A stretch of 5,765 bases of DNA from an uncultured Oscillospiraceae bacterium (GCA_944385065.1 CALWVX010000113.1:1-5765); one strand, 5' to 3'. Numbered from the stretch's first letter, positions 1-4,484 are shown. Notes: generated by a model from the sequence alone, not told the origin. Numbers and translations: made by a program.

Positions 1-162
1 ACCATCGCCGCCGGGGACAGCTTCAACGATCTGGCCATGATCCAGGCCAGCAAGGCGGGCTTCCTGTTCAAGTCCACCCCGGCCATCCGGGAGGCCCACC
101 CGGAGCTGCCCGCCTACGAGGAGTTTGACGACCTGCTGGAGGCCATCCGGGCGGCGCTGTAA
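1..162 (+). CDS. thrH: ThrH-like HAD phosphatase (phosphoserine phosphatase / homoserine phosphotransferase), 3' end only
   Basis: The frame is open from the window edge and gives the last 53 residues, ending in TAA at 160-162. The visible part starts TIAAGDSFNDLAMI, which holds the fourth HAD motif (GDSxND); the aspartates of this motif help bind the catalytic Mg2+. It continues with AGFLFKSTPAIREAHPELPA and an acidic, helical end (EEFDDLLEAI). The order AAGDSxND, AGxLF, IRE, a proline-containing stretch and a YEDL-like end matches what I know of ThrH better than SerB, whose motif is usually GDGxND. ThrH is a cytoplasmic enzyme that dephosphorylates phosphoserine, the last step of serine synthesis, and can transfer the phosphate to homoserine. 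The nucleophile motif DxDxT lies outside the window, so activity cannot be judged. The next gene starts 22 bases downstream with no terminator between, so they are probably co-transcribed. The alternative is another HAD-IB phosphatase. Confidence 0.72.
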   Translation, partial: TIAAGDSFNDLAMIQASKAGFLFKSTPAIREAHPELPAYEEFDDLLEAIRAAL

Positions 163-184
163 CGAACGGGGAGGAGCGAGGCCG

Positions 185-409
185 ATGAAGGAGCTCGGGA
201 AATTTGCCGCCCTGACGGCAGCGATCGCCTTTGTCCTGTATATGCTCAATCTGTTTAACGGGCCGGGCCGGGACGACCAGCTGCTGTTTGGGATGGTGCT
301 GGCAGGAATGGTGCTGGCCGGCCTGTTTATGATCTGGGAGCGGCAAAAGAAGCTGGAAGAAAAGCTGGATCAGCTCCTGAACGAGAAGAAGGACGGACGG
401 GAGGAGTAA
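185..409 (+). CDS. Small two-helix membrane protein, 74 aa, copy 1 of a tandem pair
   Basis: I do not recognise a named family. The 74-residue product has a short basic N-terminus (MKELGK), a hydrophobic helix at about residues 7-24, a short polar loop (NGPGRDD, 25-31), a second hydrophobic helix at about 33-51, and a charged tail. The tail (ERQKKLEEKLDQLLNEKK, 52-69) has leucines spaced as in an amphipathic or coiled-coil helix. The likely topology is both ends in the cytoplasm with the coil available for oligomerisation or partner binding; this is inferred. I chose ATG 185 because GGGAGGAG at 169-176 sits 8 bases upstream; an in-frame TTG at 125 would run back into thrH and has no such site. 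The protein has the same length, layout and tail motif (EEKLDxLLNxK) as the product of 521-745, and both genes share an identical 12-base leader, so they look like an old duplication. Confidence 0.78.
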   Translation: MKELGKFAALTAAIAFVLYMLNLFNGPGRDDQLLFGMVLAGMVLAGLFMIWERQKKLEEKLDQLLNEKKDGREE

Positions 410-410
410 T

Positions 411-449
411 CGCCCCCGTCCCTTGGGGGCGCGGCGGAGAACAGCCCCC
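411..449 (+). other. Two mutually exclusive G/C hairpins in the gap between the membrane genes
   Basis: CGCCCCC (411-417) can pair with GGGGGCG (425-431), giving a 7-bp stem with a 7-base loop. The same G run (425-430) can instead pair with GCCCCC (444-449), a 6-bp stem with a 13-base loop that ends directly against the GGAGG at 450-454. No T tract follows either stem, so neither is an intrinsic terminator. The stem could set the relative expression of the two flanking genes by RNA stability or by affecting initiation at 465; that role is inferred. Confidence 0.4.
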
Positions 450-464
450 GGAGGAATCAATCGA

Positions 465-524
465 ATGACAGACGCACCCCAACCGTGTTCCGAACACAGA
501 ATCAGGGAGGAGCGAGCTTCATGA
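465..524 (+). CDS. Possible 19-residue leader ORF overlapping the next start by ATGA
   Basis: ATG 465 opens a 19-codon frame (MTDAPQPCSEHRIREERAS). GGAGG at 450-454 lies 10 bases upstream, an acceptable ribosome binding site. The stop TGA (522-524) overlaps the ATG of the second membrane gene (521-523) in an ATGA junction, the same arrangement seen at 742-745 between two better supported genes. The ribosome binding site of the next gene lies inside this frame, so translation here could deliver ribosomes to the next start or melt structure around it. The peptide is hydrophilic, with no signal peptide or membrane segment, and I do not recognise it. The frame may be chance: it is short and only position and spacing support it. 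Confidence 0.35.
   Translation: MTDAPQPCSEHRIREERAS
485..497. repeat. Short perfect palindrome GTGTTC-C-GAACAC
   Basis: The 6-base arms 485-490 and 492-497 are exact inverted complements around one central C. As RNA this would give at most a 5-bp stem with a CCG loop; as DNA it has the form of a small dimer-binding site. It lies 8 bases before the GGGAGGAG ribosome binding site of the second membrane gene and inside the possible 19-codon ORF. It is not a Firmicute LexA box, which has GAAC and GTTC in the opposite order. No regulator can be named. Confidence 0.3.
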
Positions 525-745
525 AGACCCTGGCGGGTATTTTTGGCTTCATCGCCTTCGTCTATCTGGCGGCCTGGCTGTACTCCCTGGAGCTGCTGGC
601 CCGGGTGGGGATCCTGCTCCTGATCGCGGCGGCGGCCGCGGGTGTGGGGGCGCTGGCGGTCTACTGCCGGCGGGCCCAGGAACAGCGGGACCGGATCGAG
701 GAGAAGCTGGACGAGCTGCTGAACAAAAAGGGAGATGCCAAATGA
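521..745 (+). CDS. Small two-helix membrane protein, 74 aa, copy 2 of a tandem pair
   Basis: No named family is recognised. Like the product of 185-409 it is exactly 74 residues, with a short N-terminus (MKTLAG), a first hydrophobic helix at about residues 5-21, a second alanine-rich helix at about 28-48, and a charged tail (RRAQEQRDRIEEKLDELLNK, 50-69) with coiled-coil spacing. The tail motif EEKLDELLNKK matches copy 1 (EEKLDQLLNEK), and the DNA encoding this stretch is about 80% identical by hand alignment, while the helices have diverged. ATG 521 is chosen because GGGAGGAG at 505-512 is 8 bases upstream; an in-frame GTG at 485 would add 12 non-hydrophobic residues and has no obvious site. 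The stop overlaps the DUF1015 start (ATGA 742-745), which implies translational coupling. Function is unknown; a hetero-oligomeric membrane pair is a reasonable inference. Confidence 0.78.
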   Translation: MKTLAGIFGFIAFVYLAAWLYSLELLARVGILLLIAAAAAGVGALAVYCRRAQEQRDRIEEKLDELLNKKGDAK

Positions 746-2031
746 ACACACATGAATTACCCTTCCGCCCGGCGGACATCCTGCTCCCCCGGGACTGTGA
801 CCTGAGCCTGTGGAGCGTGGTGGCCTGTGACCAGTACACCTCCCAGCCCGAGTACTGGCAGCGGGTGGAGGAGCGGGTGGGCCGGGCCCCCTCCGCCCTG
901 CGGCTGATCCTGCCCGAGAGCTGTCTGGAGGGCCCCAGCGTGGAGACCGACATCATGGAGATCAACACCACCATGAGCCGCTATCTCCGGGAGGGCCGCT
1001 TTCAGGAGTACCCGGACAGCCTCTTCTATGTGGAGCGCACCCTGGACAGCGGGGCGGTGCGCCGGGGGCTGATCGGCATGGTGGATCTGGAGCAGTACGA
1101 CTACGAGCCCGGCTCGGGCGCTCCCATCCGGGCCACCGAGGGGACGGTGCTCTCCCGCATCCCGCCCCGGGTGGCGGTGCGGAAGAACGCCCCCATCGAG
1201 CTGCCCCATGTGATGCTTCTGGCCGACGACCCGGACCGGACGGTGATCGAGCCTCTGGCCGGCCAGACCGGGGAGATGGAGGCGCTGTACGACTTTGAGC
1301 TGATGGAGCGGGGGGGCCATATCAAGGGCTGGCGGCTCACCCAGGGGCAGAAGGAGCAGGTGTTCACCGCCCTGTCCGCCCTGGCCGACCCCGCCGCCTT
1401 CCGGAACCGCTACCATCTGGTGGAGGACCTGCCCGTCCTCCTGTTCGCCGTGGGGGACGGGAACCACTCCCTGGCCACGGCCAAGGAGTGCTATGAGCGG
1501 GCCAAGAAGCTCACCCCTCCGGACCAGTGGGACAGGCTGCCCGCCCGGTACGCCCTGGTGGAGCTGGTCAACCTCCACGACGACTCTCTGGAGTTCGAGC
1601 CCATCCACCGGGTGGTGTTCGGCGTGGACCCAGAGGAGCTGCTGGACGCGCTGTCCAGGCGGTATCCGGACCTGATCCAGGGCCGGGGGGTGGGCCATGT
1701 GTTCTCCTATGTGGCCAGCCGGTGGAGCCGGGGCGAGCTGACGGTGCCCCACCCCGCCGCCCAGCTGCCGGTGGGCACCCTCCAGAGCTTTCTGGACGAG
1801 TATCTGACCGCGCACCCCGGGGCCCGGGTGGACTATATCCACGGGGCCGACGTGGCCCAGGCGCTGGCTCTGGAGCGGCGGGACGCGGTGGCCTTCCTCC
1901 TGCCCCCCATGGGCAAGGGGGAGCTGTTCCCCACGGTGATCCACGACGGGGTGCTCCCCCGCAAGACCTTCTCCATGGGGGAGGCCCACGACAAGCGGTT
2001 CTATCTGGAGGCCAGAAAGATCCGGGACTGA
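742..2031 (+). CDS. DUF1015 family protein, likely linked to serine metabolism
   Basis: The 429-residue soluble protein carries features I associate with the DUF1015 family (Pfam PF06245): an N-terminal FRPADILLPRD segment, SRIPPRVAVRKNAPIELPHV (about 138-157), the conserved GDGNHSLATAK (238-248), an LVNLHDDSLEFEPIHRVVF stretch (275-293), and the C-terminal LPRKTFSMGEAHDKRFYLEA (405-424). Length is normal and the gene appears intact. The start ATG 742 overlaps the preceding stop, and GGGAG at 730-734 is 7 bases upstream. The biochemical role of the family is not established to my knowledge. In clostridia it is often found, as I recall, beside serA/serC genes; here a ThrH-like phosphoserine phosphatase lies three genes upstream, consistent with a job in serine or phosphoserine metabolism. 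The DGNHxxxxA motif is loosely reminiscent of the DGHHR-type motif of ParB/SerK-like folds; I treat that as speculation. ispE follows after 25 bases. Confidence 0.88.
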   Translation: MNTHELPFRPADILLPRDCDLSLWSVVACDQYTSQPEYWQRVEERVGRAPSALRLILPESCLEGPSVETDIMEINTTMSRYLREGRFQEYPDSLFYVERTLDSGAVRRGLIGMVDLEQYDYEPGSGAPIRATEGTVLSRIPPRVAVRKNAPIELPHVMLLADDPDRTVIEPLAGQTGEMEALYDFELMERGGHIKGWRLTQGQKEQVFTALSALADPAAFRNRYHLVEDLPVLLFAVGDGNHSLATAKECYERAKKLTPPDQWDRLPARYALVELVNLHDDSLEFEPIHRVVFGVDPEELLDALSRRYPDLIQGRGVGHVFSYVASRWSRGELTVPHPAAQLPVGTLQSFLDEYLTAHPGARVDYIHGADVAQALALERRDAVAFLLPPMGKGELFPTVIHDGVLPRKTFSMGEAHDKRFYLEARKIRD

Positions 2032-2056
2032 AGATGATCGAGGGGGAGGCAGCCCT

Positions 2057-2908
2057 ATGGAAGTACAGGCTTTTGCCAAACTGAATCTGACCCTGGATGT
2101 GCTGAGAAAGCGGCCGGACGGGTATCATGACCTGCGCATGATCATGCAGTCGATCACCCTGGCCGACGAGCTGACTCTGGAGGAGAACGGGACGGGGGAG
2201 CTGCGGGTGCATTCCGACCTGCGCTTCCTCCCCGTCGGGGAGAAAAATCTGGCCGCCCAGGCCGCCCTGCGCTATTGGCAGGCCCGGGGGCTGCCCCCCC
2301 AGGGACTGGACATCGCCATCCGCAAGCGCATCCCCGTGTGCGCCGGCATGGGGGGCGGGAGCAGCGACGCCGCCGCCGTCCTCCGGGCACTGAATCAGCG
2401 GGACGGCTCCCCCTTTTCCGTGGAGGAGCTGGCCCGGATCGGGGAGCAGGTGGGGGCCGACGTGCCTTACTGCGTCCTGGGGGGGACCGCGCTGGCCGAG
2501 GGGAAGGGGGAGGTGCTCACCCCCCTGCCCGCCCTGCCCCGGTGCTGGGTGGTGGTGTGCAAGCCGGAGTTCGCCATCTCCACCCCCGCCCTCTTTGCCC
2601 GGATCGACAGCGTCCGCCTGCGCCGCCGGCCCGACACCAGAGGGGCGGTGGAGGCCCTGGAGGCGGGCGATCTGGTGGAGACGGCCCGGCGGCTGTACAA
2701 CGTGTTTGAGGACGCCCTGCCCGAGCGCCAGCGGGACCGGGTGTTCGCCCTGAAAAACCTCCTGATCGGGGGCGGGGCCCTGGGGGCCAGCATGAGCGGC
2801 ACCGGCCCCACCGTCTACGGCCTGTTCGACCGGGAGGACCGGGCCCGGGAGGCCTGCGCCCGGCTGAGCCAGGAGAGCCGGGAGACTTTTTTGTGCCGGA
2901 CTGTTTAA
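2057..2908 (+). CDS. ispE: 4-diphosphocytidyl-2-C-methyl-D-erythritol kinase (IspE)
   Basis: IspE phosphorylates 4-diphosphocytidyl-2-C-methyl-D-erythritol with ATP, the fourth step of the MEP pathway to isoprenoids, in the cytoplasm. The 283-residue product has the full GHMP-kinase layout: AFAKLNLTLDVLRKRPDGYH at 5-24, with the conserved active-site lysine K8; the ATP-binding loop PVCAGMGGGSSDAA at 93-106; GADVPY at 133-138, holding the catalytic aspartate D135; and the C-terminal glycine motif GASMSGTGPTVYGLF at 243-257. Length is typical and no key residue is missing. ATG 2057 has GGGGGAGG at 2042-2049, 7 bases upstream. It follows the DUF1015 gene by 25 bases and is the last gene before a strong terminator, so it closes the operon. 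Confidence 0.97.
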   Translation: MEVQAFAKLNLTLDVLRKRPDGYHDLRMIMQSITLADELTLEENGTGELRVHSDLRFLPVGEKNLAAQAALRYWQARGLPPQGLDIAIRKRIPVCAGMGGGSSDAAAVLRALNQRDGSPFSVEELARIGEQVGADVPYCVLGGTALAEGKGEVLTPLPALPRCWVVVCKPEFAISTPALFARIDSVRLRRRPDTRGAVEALEAGDLVETARRLYNVFEDALPERQRDRVFALKNLLIGGGALGASMSGTGPTVYGLFDREDRAREACARLSQESRETFLCRTV

Positions 2909-2909
2909 A

Positions 2910-2983
2910 CCTCCCCGGAGCCGTCTATCCTATCCAGTGAGATCACTGGATGAGATAGGCGGCTTTTTTGACCGCCGGGGAGG
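2910..2983 (+). promoter_or_regulatory. 9-bp outer stem joining the ispE 3' end to the spoIIR ribosome binding site
   Basis: CCTCCCCGG at 2910-2918, directly after the ispE stop, is the exact inverted complement of CCGGGGAGG at 2975-2983. The 3' arm contains the GGGGAGG that should serve as the spoIIR ribosome binding site. The pair encloses the terminator hairpin and its T tract. In RNA that reads through the terminator the outer stem would cover the site; RNA started inside the enclosed region would lack the 5' arm. The complementarity is seen directly; the insulating role is inferred. Confidence 0.5.
2920..2969 (+). terminator. Strong intrinsic terminator after ispE
   Basis: Arms 2920-2939 and 2944-2963 form a 20-position stem (GCCGTCTATC... 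paired with ...GATAGGCGGC) with one G-T wobble, a 2-base internal mismatch and an AGAT loop, followed immediately by TTTTTT at 2964-2969. There is no T tract on the other side, so it acts on + strand transcription only. It ends the thrH-to-ispE unit 11 bases after the ispE stop. Confidence 0.92.
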
Positions 2984-2987
2984 ACAT

Positions 2988-3605
2988 ATGGACCAGAAAC
3001 TGAAGCGCTGGGAGATTTCCCTGCTGGCGGGGCTGCTGATCGCGGTGCTGGCGGGGGCCTGGCTGGGAGAAGAGCAGACGGAGCTGGCCGACAGCGTGAT
3101 CCGGCTGCATGTAATCGCCAACTCGGACAGCGAGGAGGATCAGGCTCTGAAGCTGGCGGTGCGGGACCGGGTGCTGGAGGAGGCGGAGACCCTCTATCCC
3201 CCCGACGCCACCCGGGAGCAGGCCATGGCCGCCCTGGAGGGGAGCCTGGAGGAGCTGGCCGACGCCGGCCGGGCGGAGGTGGAGCGGTGGGGGCACAGCG
3301 AGCCCGTCTCCGTCCAGCTGGCCGAGAGCTGGTTTCCCACCAAGGAGTACGGGGACTTCGCCCTGCCCGCCGGGACCTACACCGCCCTGCGGGTGACCAT
3401 CGGCGAGGGGGAGGGGCGCAACTGGTGGTGCGTGGCCTTCCCGCCCCTGTGCCTGGGGGCGGCCAGCGAGACGGTGGAGCAGGCCGCTCAGGCGGGACAG
3501 TTCACCGGGGATCAGGCGGCCCTGATCACCCGGGAGGAGGGCTATGTGCTGAAATTCAAATGCCTGGAGCTGCTGGGCCAGCTCCAGGGGCTGCTGGACC
3601 GGTGA
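2988..3605 (+). CDS. spoIIR: Stage II sporulation protein R (SpoIIR)
   Basis: SpoIIR is made in the forespore under sigma F, is exported, and triggers SpoIIGA-dependent cleavage of pro-sigma E in the mother cell; this is established in Bacillus. The 205-residue product has a basic N-terminus (MDQKLKRW), a hydrophobic export segment at about residues 9-26, then the hallmark SVIRLHVIANSDSEEDQ (36-52) with LKLAVRDRVL following, LPAGTYTALRVTIGEGEG (126-143), and NWWCVAFPPLCLG (145-157). C148 and C155 are at the conserved cysteine positions. ATG 2988 is chosen because GGGGAGG at 2977-2983 is 4 bases upstream, slightly close but the only good site; the in-frame GTG at 2937 lies inside the terminator. 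No clear sigma F promoter is visible between 2909 and 2987. The gene is downstream of a terminator and followed by an unknown gene after 58 bases. It identifies the host as an endospore former. Confidence 0.96.
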   Translation: MDQKLKRWEISLLAGLLIAVLAGAWLGEEQTELADSVIRLHVIANSDSEEDQALKLAVRDRVLEEAETLYPPDATREQAMAALEGSLEELADAGRAEVERWGHSEPVSVQLAESWFPTKEYGDFALPAGTYTALRVTIGEGEGRNWWCVAFPPLCLGAASETVEQAAQAGQFTGDQAALITREEGYVLKFKCLELLGQLQGLLDR

Positions 3606-3621
3606 AACCCGGCGCATAAAA

Positions 3622-3658
3622 ATCCCCCCTTTCGGCATAGGATGCCGGGAGGGGGGAT
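3622..3658. promoter_or_regulatory. 17-bp hairpin enclosing the ribosome binding site of the 3664 gene; terminator-like on the - strand
   Basis: Arms 3622-3638 and 3642-3658 pair over all 17 positions (two are G-T wobbles) with an AGG loop. The 3' arm includes GGGAGGGGGG (3647-3656), the only ribosome binding site for ATG 3664, so the folded RNA hides it. No T tract follows on the + strand. Read on the - strand, the stem is followed by five Ts (complement of 3618-3622), the form of an intrinsic terminator for leftward transcription. Which role matters is not settled by the sequence; both can hold. Confidence 0.65.
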
Positions 3659-3663
3659 CGCGT

Positions 3664-4416
3664 ATGCTGGGACAGCTGACCCTGGTCCGGGGCGGGCGGG
3701 GCCGGGCGGAGGCGGGAAGCCTGTACGGCCTGCCTGTGCTGCGGGCCAGGGCCGACCCGGAGGGCTTCTGGGGGGAGCGGCGGCTGAAAAAGGCGTGCCT
3801 GGGGCTGCGCCGGGGCGGCGTGCTGCGGGTGCTGGCCCCGAAGCGGTTCGGGGGATGGCCGGTGCTGGCGGCTCTGGGGCTGCGCCCGGTGGAGACGGAG
3901 GACTTTGTCCGGTCCCAGTCCGCCCCCCTGGCCCTGGCCTGTCTGGAGCGGCAGGGGGTGGCGCCCGACCGGGCCGCCGTGGCCCTGCGGGGGCTTCGGG
4001 CCGACCGGGCCATGGCCCGGACCGCCCGGCTGCTGTGCCCCCGGGTGCGGGAGCTGATCATCGACGCCCCCAGCGGGGGCGGAGAGCTGGCCGCCTGGCT
4101 GCGCCGGGAGTTCGGGATCCCCGTCCTGCCCCCCGGAGAGCGGGGGCAGGTGGCCCTGCGCTTTCACCCCGCGGGGGGCGGCGGGGAGGAGACCGCCCTG
4201 GCCCTGTACGGCCCGGTCCCCGACCTGGGGACGCTGCGGCTGGCCGCCCCCGGCCTTGCCCGGGAGGACCGGGAGGATCTGCCCCTGCTGTCCGCCCTGT
4301 GGGAGCGGGGAAAACTGGGCCCGGAGGACATAAAAATACTTGACAGAACCGCCGGCAGCACATATAATGTCAAAGAATCCATCTTTATACCCATTGATCC
4401 ATTGAAAACAGATTAA
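3664..4416 (+). CDS. Conserved-looking protein of unknown function, 250 aa
   Basis: I do not recognise the family. The frame is supported by uninterrupted length, G/C-rich third positions and a balanced amino-acid mix, unlike the Gly/Pro/Arg-rich overlapping frame at 3642-4343. It is soluble, with no signal peptide or clear membrane helix. Residues 1-60 are basic (RGGRGRAEAG, GERRLKKACLGLRRGGVLRV). Residues 60-115 hold an FGGWPVLAALGLRPVE segment and an alanine/leucine-rich helix. Residues 118-165 alternate helix and strand (ARLLCPRVRELIIDAPSGGG, then ELAAWLRREFGIPVLP), suggesting an alpha/beta fold. The last 27 or so residues (from DIKILDR to the end) are encoded by AT-rich DNA containing the greA promoter and differ in composition from the rest, so the ancestral C-terminus may lie near residue 222-225. 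Its start is under a strong hairpin. Position after spoIIR hints at, but does not show, a sporulation link. Confidence 0.75.
   Translation: MLGQLTLVRGGRGRAEAGSLYGLPVLRARADPEGFWGERRLKKACLGLRRGGVLRVLAPKRFGGWPVLAALGLRPVETEDFVRSQSAPLALACLERQGVAPDRAAVALRGLRADRAMARTARLLCPRVRELIIDAPSGGGELAAWLRREFGIPVLPPGERGQVALRFHPAGGGGEETALALYGPVPDLGTLRLAAPGLAREDREDLPLLSALWERGKLGPEDIKILDRTAGSTYNVKESIFIPIDPLKTD
4340..4368 (+). promoter_or_regulatory. Perfect-consensus sigma-A promoter for greA-lysS
   Basis: TTGACA at 4340-4345 and TATAAT at 4363-4368 are separated by exactly 17 bases, a full match to the housekeeping consensus. An A/T-rich run (ATAAAAATA, 4330-4338) lies just upstream of the -35 box and could act as an UP-like element. 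Transcription should begin near 4374-4376, about 110 bases before greA. The A/T-rich island stands out sharply in this G+C-rich window. It lies inside the last codons of the preceding gene. Confidence 0.9.
4391..4405 (+). repeat. Short direct repeat CCATTGA in the greA leader
   Basis: CCATTGA occurs at 4391-4397 and 4399-4405, with one base between, a period of 8. It lies in the first third of the predicted greA leader, about 16 bases after the predicted transcription start. It could be a tandem binding site for a protein or chance in A/T-rich DNA. Confidence 0.25.
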
Positions 4417-4438
4417 CCGGACGGCCCCGCCCGTTTCT

Positions 4439-4464
4439 CCCGGAGCCGCTCCGGGCTATTTTTT
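4439..4464 (+). terminator. Intrinsic terminator in the greA leader (candidate attenuator)
   Basis: CCCGGAG (4439-4445) and CTCCGGG (4449-4455) form a perfect 7-bp stem with a CCG loop, followed by CTA and six Ts (4459-4464). It lies downstream of the consensus promoter at 4340-4368 and 20 bases before the greA ATG, so it acts on greA's own transcript as well as on RNA from the gene before. A terminated leader would be about 90 bases. GCCCG at 4429-4433 can instead pair with CGGGC at 4452-4456, and CCGGA at 4417-4421 with TCCGG at 4450-4454, so competing folds exist but are short. The stem is modest, so partial read-through is expected. Confidence 0.75.
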
Positions 4465-4484
4465 GGAAAGGTGTGCATGGCGCT

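Noticed and set aside
125..184. Upstream TTG 125 start for the first membrane protein
   Set aside because: It lies within the thrH 3' end, has no ribosome binding site, and adds a 20-residue polar, arginine-rich extension; ATG 185 has an ideal site.
485..503. LexA (SOS) box near GTTCCGAACACAGAATC
   Set aside because: The Firmicute box needs GAAC, four bases, GTTC; here the dyad has GTTC before GAAC, and GAACACAGAATC does not complete the second half.
757..2079. Long 440-codon open frame on the - strand across the DUF1015 gene
   Set aside because: It is a by-product of G+C-rich codon use on the + strand: rich in G, H, P, Q and L with no recognisable motif, while the + strand frame has clear DUF1015 motifs.
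1527..2084. + strand frame inside the DUF1015 gene
   Set aside because: It is a shifted-frame artefact rich in G, P, R and A inside a well supported gene.
2923..2957. Sigma F-type promoter for spoIIR (GTCTA with GGATGAGATA)
   Set aside because: The -10-like part misses two key A positions and the spacing is too long; the bases are explained by the terminator stem. The real promoter may lie within the ispE end or be divergent from consensus.
2937..2987. Extended start (GTG 2937) for spoIIR
   Set aside because: The added codons lie within the terminator hairpin and T tract and lack a ribosome binding site; ATG 2988 gives the usual basic N-terminus and hydrophobic segment.
2943..4061. Long 372-codon open frame on the - strand across spoIIR and the unknown gene
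   Set aside because: It overlaps a certain spoIIR gene, spans the 3622-3658 hairpin, has low-complexity Arg/Ser/Pro/Gly composition, and no family motif.
3642..4343. Alternative + strand frame starting at ATG 3642 inside the hairpin
   Set aside because: Its translation is dominated by G, P, A and R and its start lies inside the stem; the 3664 frame has normal composition and third-position bias.
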